This document shows positions 1 to 10,561 of a stretch of 64,000 nt of DNA, piece after piece; position 1 is the stretch's first letter; every line of letters starts with the position of its first letter. A program made the position numbers and the translations under genes. Source of the stretch: Glossina fuscipes (Eukaryota > Arthropoda > Insecta > Diptera > Glossinidae); contig NW_023998433.1 of NCBI RefSeq assembly GCF_014805625.2, positions 5,687,798-5,751,797 of the forward strand, in the 5' to 3' direction. The notes beneath the pieces are model-generated. The model saw nothing but the letters and a program-made list of their open reading frames with translations. It was not told the DNA's origin and made no database searches.

Positions 1-1202
1 AACCACATAGGATTTATTTTATGTAATTTATACATTATTGATCTCGGTGATTAATTCCAGTCAAATCTGATGATGTGAAACTGTTTTCTTCCTTCTCCGT
101 AGAATCACAATCACATCACCTTCAAACTGACTTGAATAATTTGGTTGCATGGTGCTTTTTGAATCTTCTGAAAGTAAATCTAAATAATTGTAAGAAGCAT
201 TCTTTCTCAAGAAGAAAGTCATTCATTACTCAGTATTTCATTGATTCGCATAAGTTGGAGGACGTCGACACGTTCATAGATTTAGGCGTTCTATTTGACC
301 ATAGGTTACGTTTTAACTTGCATATTGAGCTCTCGTTAAGCAAAGCTAGATTCGCGCTTGGTTTTATAATCAGGTGGTCTAAACAGCTCGAGGATCCTTA
401 TATTAAGACAAGCTGTACGTGTGTTTGGTTAAACCTATACTCGAGCATGCCTCTGTTGTGTGGTCTCCTACGTATGGGTGCTATGTAGATTCATCAATTG
501 ATTCTGTTCAAAAGCAGTTCTTGCTGTTTGCCCTAAGGAATTCGGGTTGGGATCCGATCGCCTCTCTTCCCCCCTATGAAAATAGGTTCCTTTTGTTGTC
601 TTTACCGTCCCTCGAGTAACGTAGATTTGTTCTTGGCGTTTCCTTCGTAATCAGAGTAATAAATGTTACTATTAAGTCGCCCGCACTACATGTGAGATAA
701 GCTTAAATGTCCCCAACCGCTTCATTGGGCGCTTTATCTTGATTAAGCTTAGTCAATGTAAATACAATTATGAGCTGTTTAACCCGCTCAGAGTTGTTTG
801 CAGAAACCTAAATGATGTCTATCACTCATTAGCGGACTCTTTAAAGTCTATTATTTTGGTTGCCTCGTTTATGCATGTTTGCAATAGATTAGGGGTTCAA
901 TTGCAACCTGGATCTGCTCTTGTTGCGGGTGTGCTTCAGTGCTAGTTGTGTACATGCTTTTTTTCTTTCTCTCTTTTTATTTATTTATACATGAATTATT
1001 ATTTTTAACTTTTCAATTTATTTTTAATCTTGCTTTGTTATTATTCTTCTTCTTTTTTTCTTTCTTTTATTATATACTGGTTTTCAAACAAGTAGTATAA
1101 GATATTCTATTAAGATGCACTGAATTCGGCTGTAATTTTCTTTAGTTACATTCCTTATATGAATAGGTAAATAAAATAATGAAAATATAAATAAAAAAAA
1201 AA
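1..1202 (+). mobile_element. Jockey-like non-LTR retrotransposon, 3' fragment (copy A)
   Basis: This is the 3' part of a non-LTR retrotransposon, cut by the window edge. It holds the last third of the reverse transcriptase, an untranslated tail from about 945, and a terminal A-run at 1193-1202 that suits target-primed insertion. The same sequence occurs in reverse orientation at 46.2-47.0 kb (copy B). Matching stretches include the LVAWC/LIAWC segment, the DLGVLFDHRL segment and the ALRNSGWDPIAS segment. Family knowledge: this C-terminal pattern is typical of Jockey-clade elements of flies. The boundary at the A-run is inferred, and no target-site duplication could be tested. Confidence 0.85.
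61..945 (+). pseudogene. Jockey-like ORF2, C-terminal reverse-transcriptase part (broken)
   Basis: Reverse transcriptase copies element RNA into DNA at a nicked target. What remains starts at the catalytic box, seen at about 73-87 as SDDVKLF where FADD is expected; the A-to-S change and nearby stops suggest it is dead. Then come the thumb region (LVAWCFLNLLKVNLN, about 143-190), the DLGVLFDHRLRF motif (about 280-316), and the GFIIRWSKQLEDPY and VQKQFLLFALRNSGWDP segments. The reading frame changes near 420 and again between about 620 and 740, and the tail resumes as YNYELFNPLRVVCRNLNDVYH at about 769. At least three disruptions make it a pseudogene. Identification comes from motif order and from identity with copy B. 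Confidence 0.8.
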
Positions 1203-1839
1203 TTGAAAGAAATAGAAAAGGATTTTTATAAAAAAGTCAACAACTAAAAAATACAACAACTTGGTAAACGCCATTGGAGTAAAAACGAAAAAAAAAAAAA
1301 ATTAAAATTAAACGGATAAAGAAACGTGTTTGGAAGAGAAACAAACTAATTAAGTAAATAAAATAAAGAAATTGTAAAAATTATTTGTAAAGACTCCAGA
1401 AGTTACTAATAAAAAACTTTCGAATTAGATATTTAATTATGTATGTAATTATGTATTATTGGTGTAATGAAGTCTGCTTAATAAGAACAAAAAGTAAAAT
1501 AAAGAAAAGGAAAAAAAAAAAAGAAATGGTATTAAAGAAACATAAAAAAAAAAAAATATTGTGAAAAATTTTAAAGTATGACGAATATACTATATTAGAA
1601 ATATATCATGATAAGAAATAAACTGGTTTGATTGAAAGAATTTTTAATTCTTGAATATTTATTAATAACATTCACGAAATCGATTTTATAACAAATCGTA
1701 ATACCACGGCAAATTTATTATCAGCTGAAAAACTTACTAATAACGTGACTAATAATATAACAAATTGGAATTTTTGCCGTCAGCAAAAGTCCCATCAATA
1801 AGTATTTTTGGACTAGAAACAAATACTAGGAAACCCCAG
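1203..1839. other. AT-rich stretch, no gene seen
   Basis: Very A-rich DNA with several runs of 8-14 A directly after the retrotransposon tail. I see no coding region, RNA gene or repeat boundary. Confidence 0.5.
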
Positions 1840-1859
1840 AAAAAAATCCTCAGGCATTT

Positions 1860-2063
1860 TTGGATAAGAATTCACCTTTAGTCAACTTAGATAATCTAAT
1901 TAAACCTTCTGCGCTGCAAGGGGCTGCAAATATATTAGCATACAATCCATACAGTGATACTATTATTTCACTAAGGTCAAAACGTTTTCAACAACAACAA
2001 CCTTCCGGACCATTCATAAATCAACGAAAACAATTCTTTGCTGTCGTGGGCATCTATCGTTAA
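1860..2063 (+). other. Unrecognised open frame, possibly a transposon fragment
   Basis: About 67 codons stay open, and the frame extends a few codons upstream in the same reading frame. The predicted peptide is rich in N, L, S and Q, with a QQQQ run, and reads more like protein than the surrounding AT-rich noise. There is no domain, signal peptide or membrane segment that I recognise. It could be a scrap of a retrotransposon gag or of a host protein. The context, between two transposons, favours transposon debris, but that is inference. Confidence 0.2.
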
Positions 2064-2929
2064 TTCAAATTTAGAAACAACACATAATAATAACAATATG
2101 TCGTGGATAAAGACGGAAACTGTGGCGTCGAGTTCATTCTTGTCATAAATATATTTACGGTAACCTCAATTTAAGAACTTATCTTTGGATATCCATTGGA
2201 ACTTTTCTAAAAATTTTCATTTACAAACCGTTCATAAACCAATGTATAAATAGAACAATTCCTAATTGAATATTTTCATACATAATCAGTGTTTAAATAG
2301 TTGAAAACACAAAGTTAAGCGAACGAGGAGAATAAAGTAAAGTCTAGGCAATAATTAAAAGAGATTTTTAGTAAATAAATAATGTTACTAGTTAAGACGA
2401 CGAAAAGGACAAAAATTAAAAGTGATGGGCTGAAAATGCTTGGCTAAGCGGTCTACTCCACCGCTGAAGCGGAGTATTGGTGGGTGTGCGTGCAAGTGAT
2501 GGTATGAGGATAGGGAATATACACTGACGGACTAAAAAGGGACCAACGAACAGCAAACAGTACAGAGAATAGTCCTCGCAAACGGACTTAACCCGTGGGC
2601 CCCGTCACATCGTATGAACTCCTTAAGGGTTTGATTAGACCCTTCTTTTGTTACATCATTTCAATTTCAAATCTTTTTTCCTGTTTTCATTTTAAATTTT
2701 CTTTTACCATGCGGCACAGCATGCCGAATACTTTGTAAACGCTCTACCGCAAAAGGAGCTATGCCGCGACAACCCATATATTTACTTTCATTCAATGAAA
2801 AAGGACTAATAATAACAAAATAATGACAGTTTTATTTTACTAAAATTGTTTCTCTTTATTCAGAATACATTCTTTAAGCTAATTTTAACATAAACTTTTT
2901 ATATCAACGATTTTCGGCAGGATTTTGGT
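2064..2929. other. Non-coding stretch of moderate GC, origin unknown
   Basis: No gene is visible. The part from about 2400 to 2780 is less AT-rich than its surroundings and contains an imperfect palindrome, tccaccgctgaagcggagta, near 2457-2476. A decayed mobile element is possible, but I see no coding motif. Confidence 0.3.
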
Positions 2930-3090
2930 GACTTACGTAAGCTTATATTAAAATAATGCCTTCATGATCGCTTTGACTTTCGGGAGCAAAAAGTAGTCGC
3001 ACATGGATGTAAGTCAAGGCACAAGAAAACAATCAAGAAACACGTAAACTGGTTTTTCCGTCTACAAATGCATAGCGCGACCAATTTCTC
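2930..3090 (-). pseudogene. Possible mariner/Tc1-type transposase scrap
   Basis: Read on the minus strand, about 2955-3030 gives a short peptide containing CDYFLLPKVKAIMKA. This resembles the segment around the third catalytic aspartate of mariner-type transposases, where APxDYFLFPKLKxxLKG is usual. Nothing convincing can be followed on either side, and no terminal repeats are seen. It would be a separate and much older insertion than the mariner at 3971. The call rests on about 15 residues and could be chance. Confidence 0.3.
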
Positions 3091-3970
3091 GGTCCTCATT
3101 TAAGACTTGTGATAACATATTGGTAACAAACTGAGTACCATATTTTCGTTTGTTTAGGCCTACTATCAAATTGACTTTGTATACCTCAGTCTACAGACAG
3201 GATAAGCATTGTCTCTTGTGACGGGGGAGAGTATTGTCATCTCAAGCCCCTTAAGTTCTCAATTTCTTGAACAATCCTAGTGATGGTAGTCACCTTTCTC
3301 ATAGATTATATATCATTCAAACAAACGACGTGAGCAATTTTTTGCATACAGGAAAAAAGGAAGAAAGTTTCGCAATCTTTAGCACATATTGTGTATTAGC
3401 AACAAAGATGTATTTAATGTGGGTGGATAAACGAAAATGTGTGATATAGAAAACAAATGTTATGTGCATAACGGTATGACGAATATTTGTGCGGTCTAAA
3501 TATTAATATGAATATATGAATAATGAAAATCATATGAAATATGTATGCGTATAATTGATTTTATTTTTGCTATATGTATGTGATGTGTATGATATTGCAT
3601 ATATTATCGAATATATGACAGTTTGTTTACAAATCCGAAAATATTGATTGTACAAATTATAAATAAATTATTCGTAAAATATAATTTTTCCTAAAGATAA
3701 GACGTTATTTACATTTGAATGGCAAGACGTTTTGAATAATCTATTGAAAATAAAATAAAAGCATTTTAGACTGAAACAAAAAATTATTTTCGCTACGTCA
3801 TCATTTACCTTTTTTTCATTCTTTCGGTTAACAAGAAAGAAATCGTGCGATCGCATTAGTCGTCATAGTAGGCTCATTAATAATTTACGTATACGCACGT
3901 GTGTATATACTCGCATAAGTAGTAAATGCACATGCACGTGGAAGGTCGTAGCAAAAAGCGTTTAATATTA

Positions 3971-3999
3971 GTTTGGGGAAAAAGAAATCCATTATTTTT
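3971..3999. repeat. Mariner terminal inverted repeat, left
   Basis: 29-bp inverted repeat pairing with 5224-5252, one mismatch (position 2). It is the transposase binding and cleavage end. It lies directly inside the TA at 3969-3970. Confidence 0.93.
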
Positions 4000-4020
4000 A
4001 TATGAGCTTCAGGACTTTAT

Positions 4021-5079
4021 TTAACATGCTTCGGATTGTCCGATTTGGGTCAAATATGCACCGTTTTGTTGTATGATTTGTTGCCATTTTAAAGGTAACT
4101 TCAAGATGCCTCTCTCATAGAAGTCCTGGTCTCTATTTGCAAAAAACTCTAGTAGTCGATTTTCACAATCCTCTCTAGATTCCAATTTTTTATCATTAAA
4201 GAAATTTTGCAATGCAAGAAAAAGATGATAATCGCTTGGTGCCAAGTCCGGACTGTATGGCGGATGCATTAAAACTTCCCAACCAAGCTTCCGAAGTTTC
4301 TGGCGAGTCACTGTAGATGTGTGTGGCCTAGCGTTGTCCTGGTGGAACACGACACCTCTCCTGTTGGCCTATTCTGGCCGTTTCTGGTCAATCGCTATCT
4401 TCAAATGGTCCAGTTGTTGACAGTAAAGATCAGAATTTAGCGTTTGGCCATATGGAAGCGCCTCATAATAAATAATCCCCTTCCAGTCCCACGAAATGCA
4501 TAGCAAAACCTTCCTGGCCGTTAGTCCTGGTTTGACCACCGTTTGAGGTGCTTCACCACTCTTTGACCACGATCGTTTTCGCACAGGGTTATCGTATGTG
4601 ATCCATTTCTCATCTCCAGTCACCATCCGTTTAAGAAATGGGTCTATCTCATTCCGTTTGGCCAAGGCTTTGCAGATGGAAATTCGATCCATCATGTTTT
4701 TTTCTGTTAATTGGTGTGGCACCCAAACATCAAGCTTCTTTTTGAATCCAGCTTTGTGTAAATGGTTTAAAACTGTTTTATGGTCGATTTTTAGCTCCTG
4801 GTCGATGTTACGACTGCTAACATGCCGGTCAACTTCGATCATTTCTCCGATTTTATCGACATTTTCGATGACCGGCCTACCTGTGCGAGGTGCATCTTTA
4901 ACATCAAACATTCCTGAACGGAATCTACGAAACCAAAATTGCACATAATTGGCTGTTACAGTATCGGAACCATAAACACCATTCACAATTTTCGCCGCCT
5001 GGCTTGCATTTTCGCCTTTGTCAAAGAAAAACTGTAAAATGTACCGAATTTTCTCTTTGTTCACTTCCATTTTTAACAC
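4021..5079 (-). pseudogene. Mariner transposase with one premature amber stop
   Basis: Mariner transposase cuts the element out and inserts it at TA sites. The frame runs from 5079 to 4021 with no frameshift. The likely true start is the second Met (MEVNKEK, about 5070), giving roughly 350 codons, normal for the family. The N-terminal half has the paired helix-turn-helix region (FFDKGENASQAAKIV; the GRP linker motif; LKIDHKTVLNHL) and the WVPHQL motif. The DDD catalytic triad is complete: the aspartates of TGDEKWI, HQDNARPH and APSDYHLF, with 34 residues between the last two. The only lesion is a TAG at 4369-4371, just before ANRRG; it cuts the protein at 236 residues and removes the last two catalytic aspartates. 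A TTG-to-TAG change is the likely origin. Confidence 0.93.
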
Positions 5080-5223
5080 GCTTTAACTCACAACTGAATG
5101 CACCAAACAAAAAACAGTAAAAGAATTTTTTTTACTGCGAAATGTCACCTTTCCAAGGAGCATAAATCTGAAATTATTTGATCGATACTTTACGAGAAAT
5201 CTATCAGTGCAGCCATCTACCGA

Positions 5224-5252
5224 AAAAATAATGGATTTCTTTTTCCCCAAGC
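5224..5252. repeat. Mariner terminal inverted repeat, right
   Basis: 29-bp inverted repeat pairing with 3971-3999, followed by the TA at 5253-5254. It lies about 145-155 bp upstream of the transposase start, so it also belongs to the 5' untranslated region. Confidence 0.93.
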
Positions 5253-5254
5253 TA

Positions 5255-7176
5255 ATATAATTTTGGTACGTGCAACTAATGAGGGAAGAAGGAAAAAGGA
5301 ACTTAATACCGCTTACACGCTAATAGCAATGCGATTGTTAAATGTAATCTGTACGCTACTTTTCATTTCTAAATCAACAGCGGATTCAGGTCGTACATCT
5401 TGGTGAACTATTTTTTTTTGTGTTGATATGAAGTGAAACAAGTAAGTAATAAGTTCAATAAATGCTGGCAATCTGTGTAGGGGCAATAATATGCCCCAAA
5501 TAATAATTGGCTGTAAGAAAGCAAGATCAATATTAGCTTCGTTTAGCTCCTCTAATAAATTACAAACACATATGAACAAACACATGCATCCACTGCAATG
5601 ATAGACAATTGACCTATGTTGTCAGGATATAATGTAACTATACAAACACTGGAAAAATATTTTAAAAAAATACTTAAGGAATACCTATAAATAAAATTGG
5701 TTTCTATTCAAAATGAAAACATATTATATTTGACAAAGAAACCATACCTAGATATGAGAGTATGACGGTTAAAAATTTTTTTTAGTTGAGAAAGAAAATA
5801 TTTTTACCCTATGGTTTATTTTTTTAACGGTTTCTTTAGTATTTGGTTAACTAAACAAGGACGGTCGTCATAATGTTTTTATTTTTTCTTTTAATTTGAA
5901 AATTTGTGATGTACTAAGTGTGTATAGTTTTGATATCTATACATATTAGCCAATTTAATCAATTTTTACGATCAGTCCCACAAAAAATTATTGGTCGAAG
6001 GCGACTGTAGTTAGGACAGGATGTAGGATAGACTAAGGCGTGATATCAGCCCGTCTAGTAAGAAAGTCTCAATCGTCCGATTGTCTCCATACCGATAACT
6101 GCGCGTATATTTCTCGAGTGTAACTTTCTGTCGAGTGTTTTTGAACAAAAAGTGAAAACCCCCTCCCACACCCGCCCCACTGTTTTTCTATTTGAATTCT
6201 GAAGTAACCCAATGACCAGGGCAATTTGAAATCTATAGAATTTGAAAAAGGTTTTTTTTTTTTTTTTTGGTGATATCAATAATTCAGGAAAAGTCGCCTA
6301 ATCAATATAACCTCAAGATTGTTGTAAAAAAAACTATCTTAAATAAACACTTTAACAACCACCATAATATTTATAAACAAAATTTTACAATTGTCATCAT
6401 ATTTTTGAGAAAAATCTACGCTTAGAAGCACCGTGAGATAACCGGTCAGTCAGCACAGGATGTGGTAGATAATTTTCTTTTTTATTTTATTTTATTGAAA
6501 ATGACAACGGGTGGTGGTCTGTTCCACAAGAGTGTGACAAATGACATATGTATTTATTTCTATCAAATTCAAACAGCTTGTTCAGCAATAAGCTGCATGG
6601 AAGAGGAAGCACTCAGGGCCATTACTCTTTTTTAATATTAGTTTTAAGGATATTATGGAGAAAATATGAATAGAAAGATGAACAAGGGTATTATTTATTT
6701 TTAAATAAAAATTTCAAAAATAGGCATGAGTAAGAAGATTTGAGCTAGAAGATTTGAAATGCTATTTGATCTTATGTCAAGAGTATTTATTTTTTAGTAT
6801 TTATTTCCGTTTTATTTTATTATTATACAGTTTCCGTTTAACAAGCAAAAAGAGCGAAAAAATTTAAAAAAGAAATAACAGGAATCGTAACCGAGAAAAA
6901 GAAATTGACTTATCCAGTAGTGTAATGCGGGAGCATATACTAAAATATACTTCGCAGACGTTTTCTACGTATGGTATACGAACACATAAATCTAATATCC
7001 ATCGTTTCAAAATCTTGATCAGGCCAAGGTGTTATTTTAAACGCATGTAGTTAAATTTTCTATATTTTCAAGGTTTAGATGGCTACAGTTACGGCACAAG
7101 CAAAATCTCATTGTCCGGCATCGACTGAAAAATATAAATATGAAATCTACCTCCATCGATTGAAGACTGGCATTTG
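5255..7176. other. AT-rich spacer with poly(A)/(T) tracts
   Basis: No gene that I recognise. A T-run lies near 6252-6269. One unrecognised open frame on the minus strand is listed separately. The two segments around 5995-6060 and 6420-6470 share a cacaggatgt-like motif and may be repeat debris. Confidence 0.4.
5313..5585 (-). other. Unrecognised 90-codon open frame
   Basis: An open frame on the minus strand with balanced amino-acid use, including a hydrophobic run (AFLQPIIIWGILLPLHRL). I cannot assign it to any family. It may be host or transposon debris, or chance, since no start context, splice pattern or neighbour supports it. Confidence 0.15.
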
Positions 7177-7484
7177 TGTTGGAGTATTGCTACTTTAAAT
7201 ACTGTAGAAAACAATGAACAATTTTGCACACATTGTACTTAGAAAACAATGTATAATTTTGCACACATTTTACTTATTCCACATTCTCTTTTAAACTTAT
7301 TCTTGTTCTATCTCAATAAGAGAGGGAATATGTTATACATCACAAGTAACGGTTCCTTAACTTCTAATTTAAAACTGTCTTAAATTAATATCAAATTAAT
7401 AAGCTAGTATTGGATGTATATCGAAGCGTAAAATCCGACCGGATTTAAAAGCGTTAAGTGAAGAACAGTAAGTAATTTTCTACG
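7177..7484 (+). repeat. Probable 5' LTR of the BEL/Pao element
   Basis: The segment starts at a TGTTGG (7177) and runs to the base before the primer-binding site at 7485. LTRs of this superfamily are commonly a few hundred bp. Inside is a perfect-period tandem duplication: 35 bp at 7206-7240 repeated at 7241-7275 with only a few changes. The start is the weakest boundary, because no 3' LTR was found for comparison. Confidence 0.5.
7206..7275 (+). repeat. 35-bp tandem duplication inside the LTR
   Basis: Two adjacent 35-bp units (7206-7240, 7241-7275) both start agaaaacaatg and share attttgcacacatt. They differ at about four positions. Such duplications are common in LTR promoter regions. Confidence 0.9.
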
Positions 7485-7502
7485 TGGTGCCGAAACGCGA
7501 GA
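7485..7502 (+). other. Putative tRNA primer-binding site (tRNA-Phe-like)
   Basis: The sequence tggtgccgaaacgcgaga begins with TGG, complementary to the CCA end of a tRNA. It matches the complement of the fly tRNA-Phe 3' end, as I remember it, at 16 of 18 positions with the first 12 contiguous. Its place between the LTR and the gag region is right for the primer site of minus-strand DNA synthesis. The tRNA match is from memory and should be checked. Confidence 0.6.
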
Positions 7503-7649
7503 CTGTCAGTAACTAATTAAGCAAGAGCAAAAATTACAAAAGCAGCCACAATACTAATTAAGCGAGCGAAAAAAAAGAACAGCGACAATGTAAATTAAGT
7601 GAGTGAAAATATTTAAAATTGAAGAGAAAAAATTTACAAGAGCGATGAA

Positions 7650-8620
7650 ACAAATTTCAAAACAAAAAGGATGCGGTATTTCGTGCTAAGTGACGTACGC
7701 AAGTTACAAAATCATATAACACAGTTTCGGTTCCGTGAACTGAGGGATCTACTCGGAGTGGAGTCAGAAATTTCTACATATTTTCAAAGCAACGAGCATT
7801 CTAGTCTAAAGAAAGCTGACAAGGCTATCAAATCACAAATAAGATCAGAAGAAAGTTGAGGCAGTCATTGAGTACGGTGATAAAATCATCATTATTATAG
7901 CGTAGCTAGAAAATATTTCACGCATACATATTAAACAAGTTAGCCAAACAATCCCAAGCACAAATATGCAGCCATCGAATTGTTGTTGGATGGATATGGT
8001 AACAGGGAAAAAATTACTGGTTAAATCAATTCTATCAAAAGGTATACAAAGGAAAACGCGAATGTAATTCCATAGGAAGTTAAAGAGAAGTAATGTAAAT
8101 AGCAATATTAAATTCAAGCGTTAATACTGCATCAGAACAGTTAAATGATAGTGATCAAGGAGGCGAACAACTAACTTTCATACTCAATTTGAATTTGAAG
8201 CATTAGAAACGGTACAATTATCAGAGAGCGACAAATGATTCTCTAGTAAAAGGGCAGCAACAAGTTGTAAAGCATCCACTCTACATGTAAATAACAATAT
8301 ACATGTAAAAACAATATATACAAGTAAATAGTACTATAAGTCAGTACTGTGTGTTCTGCAAAGGAAACAATCACTTGACAGCGGCATGTAGAAGCAAACA
8401 TAGCGTTAAAAACAAGAAAACTATATTAGAAAAAGAGAGAAGATGTTTCAGTTGCACCAACAAAAAACATAATTCCAAATTTTGTAAAGAAACAATTATA
8501 AAATGTAGAGAATGTAAGAACAGACATTTAACATCAATGTGCGAACAGGTGCAAAAGAAAGAAAGGGTGATAAGTTACAGCAGAACAGCAAAAACAAAGC
8601 ATCAACAGCACTAACACTGT
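7650..8620 (+). pseudogene. BEL/Pao gag with zinc knuckles (broken)
   Basis: Gag packages element RNA. The clear part is the C-terminal nucleic-acid-binding region at about 8345-8550, reading YCVFCKGNNHLTAAC, then RRCFSCTNKKHNSKFC, then IKCRECKNRHLTSMC. This gives three C-C-H-C type clusters with the spacing usual for BEL/Pao gag. Upstream, an open frame at 7671-7856 (RYFVLSDVRKLQNHI and following) lies where the gag N-terminus should be and probably belongs to it, though I cannot match it to a domain. The frames are not continuous between these parts. Confidence 0.7.
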
Positions 8621-8779
8621 GGTTGTCTGAAAGCCTTAACGAAACTCCCAGCATAGCGCTCACAACCTTAAATAATGGTGAAAGCACAGATCAAAAAATA
8701 TTTTTCGCAAACAACGGAAGACATAATAAGCAGCGTTAACAACAGCGATCAAATGCTTTAAAGAATGCAACAGTAGTCA

Positions 8780-9065
8780 GGGACAGCATATAACAGAAAA
8801 ATTAAGAAGGGTTTTAAATTTAAAATCACATTGCTTAGAAAACTTAAATATCGTGGCATTCCAAATAACCAAAATAATTTTGCGCAGTCAAAATGAAACG
8901 AGAATGATAACGGAATAGCGATTGAATAGATCTGTGATGATGACCTTTCATGTCTAACAATAATAAACAATTTGTGCAATCACGTAAAGATAGAACTAGC
9001 AGACAATTCAATGATTATCAAAAATTCAGTAAGCAGCATTAATTTGCTTATTGGAAAGTTCAGAC
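8780..9065 (+). pseudogene. BEL/Pao protease region (very decayed)
   Basis: Short protein-like pieces lie between the zinc knuckles and the reverse transcriptase, the place of the aspartic protease. They include LKSHCLENLNIVAFQITKI (about 8820-8878) and INLLIGKF (about 9038-9061); the latter resembles the conserved hydrophobic-GADY-like end of this protease. The catalytic DTG-type motif was not found. The call is mainly positional. Confidence 0.4.
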
Positions 9066-9157
9066 AAACGAAACTGTAAAGATTTATGATAAACTGTTGT
9101 GAAAATAGTAAAAACCAGTATGTGTTAAAAGTCCCAGAAAATAGTAGTAAACACTAA

Positions 9158-9880
9158 ATGTTTGATATATCCAATTTTTGGAACTTAGAAACAATTGCTA
9201 GAATTAGCAGAAGCTAAGCATAGCAATGACATCTATGAGAAAGTCATGAATTAAATAAAACTTGTGAATGGTCCTTCCGGTTTACAATTGCCCTGGAAAA
9301 ATATTCGCGACCATTTAAACAATAATAAAGCTATTGCAGAAAAACGGTTGTATAATTTAACAAGCAAATTAATAAACAACGATAAGAAACTTTTAGAGTA
9401 TGACAGGGAAATACGGCATTTAGTAAGAGAAGGTTTAGCAGACAGGGTAAATATTAACGGAAATAACCAATTAATTTAGCTTATGGCAAATCCGTATGAT
9501 GGCTTGGATGGCTTTTCAAGCGAAATAGGATTTATTTCTCTAAATGACCATTTAAGTCCAGTAGATAATGTGGTAGCGAATTTGTTGATTAGCCTTTTAA
9601 GATTTCGGTCGGTTTTTATGGTATGAAACAGCGTCTAGTCCATTCTTGCTGTCGGTGATAAGACAACATCATATCGGAAAATAAGACCACTCCCACGGTA
9701 CAATCTGTAGTAAATTACGACAATCCTTTTACGCCGATGACGTAATTATTTAAGTTAACAGTCAAAAAAAGTTAAATGTATTTTCGAAGTTGCGACTGAG
9801 ATATTGAAGGCGTAAATTACGAAAATTGAAAATTCTCCGCGGGATGGTGTTGATGCCTATACACCGGACAAAACTAAGCT
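9158..9880 (+). pseudogene. BEL/Pao reverse transcriptase (broken)
   Basis: Polymerase traces run in the expected order. FDISNFWNLET at about 9161 is the FWxLE start typical of BEL pol. The open frame 9264-9476 reads LPWKNIRDHLNNNKAIAEKRLYNL-like sequence ending in LVREGLADRV, a hallmark of this family. ETASSPFLLSVIRQHH follows at 9625-9672, and QSFYADDVII at 9721-9750 carries the catalytic YxDD-type box. After that the frame decays. Several frame changes and stops make it non-functional. Beyond about 9920 the similarity stops where the mariner insertion region begins. Confidence 0.75.
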
Positions 9881-9929
9881 GATTGTCTCAAACGAAAATA
9901 TGCGTAAAACGTGATATTTCGGCTTAAAT

Positions 9930-10165
9930 TTTTTATGAAAATAGTTTTCTAATTCTTTTCTTGTCCGAAAAGTCACATTGATTTATTGTGCAAAATCTGT
10001 ACAACACATATTAATCAAAGCAGTATACATAATTTTCTACTTCGGCATCAGATTTGTTCAAATTAGGCCACGAAATTAATGAAGGCGGAAAATGCATTTT
10101 TGAGTGCTCCACAATGTGGGATCGCCATAAACTGAATAAATCAATAATATTAAATGGAAAACTAT
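9930..10165. other. Unassigned segment between BEL pol and nested mariner
   Basis: I cannot align this AT-rich segment with either BEL pol or a mariner. It may be decayed pol sequence or debris from a further insertion. Confidence 0.3.
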
Positions 10166-10169
10166 TATC

Positions 10170-10555
10170 TTAGGTAGAGTAAAGTCAAAGTCATCAAATT
10201 TAATCGTTATGTACACTGATATTTTCCATTTCTTTATCATTTTTACCTGCAGAAATCGATGATCAAAATAAAGGTAAAAACGCTGCAATAAAAAACAAAA
10301 AAATTTATGAAGCGCACGGCGAAAATGCTGTGTGAGTGAACAAAGGAAGGCTGTGTAAAGGACAAAGGAAGGAAATGTTGCAATTGGCGGAGCAATACAG
10401 GTACGCCAGCTGTCAGGAAAAAGCGGAGGCACTAAACATTAATCGCATGACAGTTTGGAATCATTTCAACAGAGCAGACTAAGAAAAGAAGGTCGAACCC
10501 GTGGAAAAAATGCAGAGGATATAAATCTTTATTTGGTAATAAACAAACAATAATA
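10170..10555 (+). mobile_element. Partial mariner nested in the BEL element
   Basis: BEL pol is interrupted here. A TTAGGTAGAGTAAAGT stretch at 10170 resembles a mariner end. It is followed by a transposase N-terminus: one frame at 10258-10338 reads QNKGKNAAIKNKKIYEAHGENAV and then stops, matching the first helix-turn-helix region. Another frame at 10390-10470 reads EKAEALNINRMTVWNHF, matching the second helix-turn-helix. The catalytic part is missing, and BEL pol resumes at about 10562. The element therefore lost its 3' two thirds after inserting, or only a piece remains. It differs clearly from the mariner at 3971. Confidence 0.55.
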
Positions 10556-10561
10556 GAGCAA

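Larger units (their letters stand above)
3971..5252 (-). mobile_element. Near-intact mariner element with TIRs and TA duplication
   Basis: A 1282-bp mariner, the usual full length for the family. The terminal inverted repeats are 29 bp (3971-3999 and 5224-5252) and differ at only one position, the second base from each end. They share the core TTGGGGAAAAAGAAATCC. Each end is flanked by TA (3969-3970 and 5253-5254), the standard mariner target duplication. The transposase gene fills the interior on the minus strand. Matching TIRs and an almost open gene mean the insertion is far younger than the other transposons here. Sequence style suggests the mellifera-type mariners found in several flies, ants and bees; that assignment is from memory and tentative. 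Confidence 0.95.

Noticed and set aside
4598..4948. Open frame of 116 codons on the plus strand
   Set aside because: It is the antisense shadow of the mariner transposase, which has clear catalytic motifs on the other strand.
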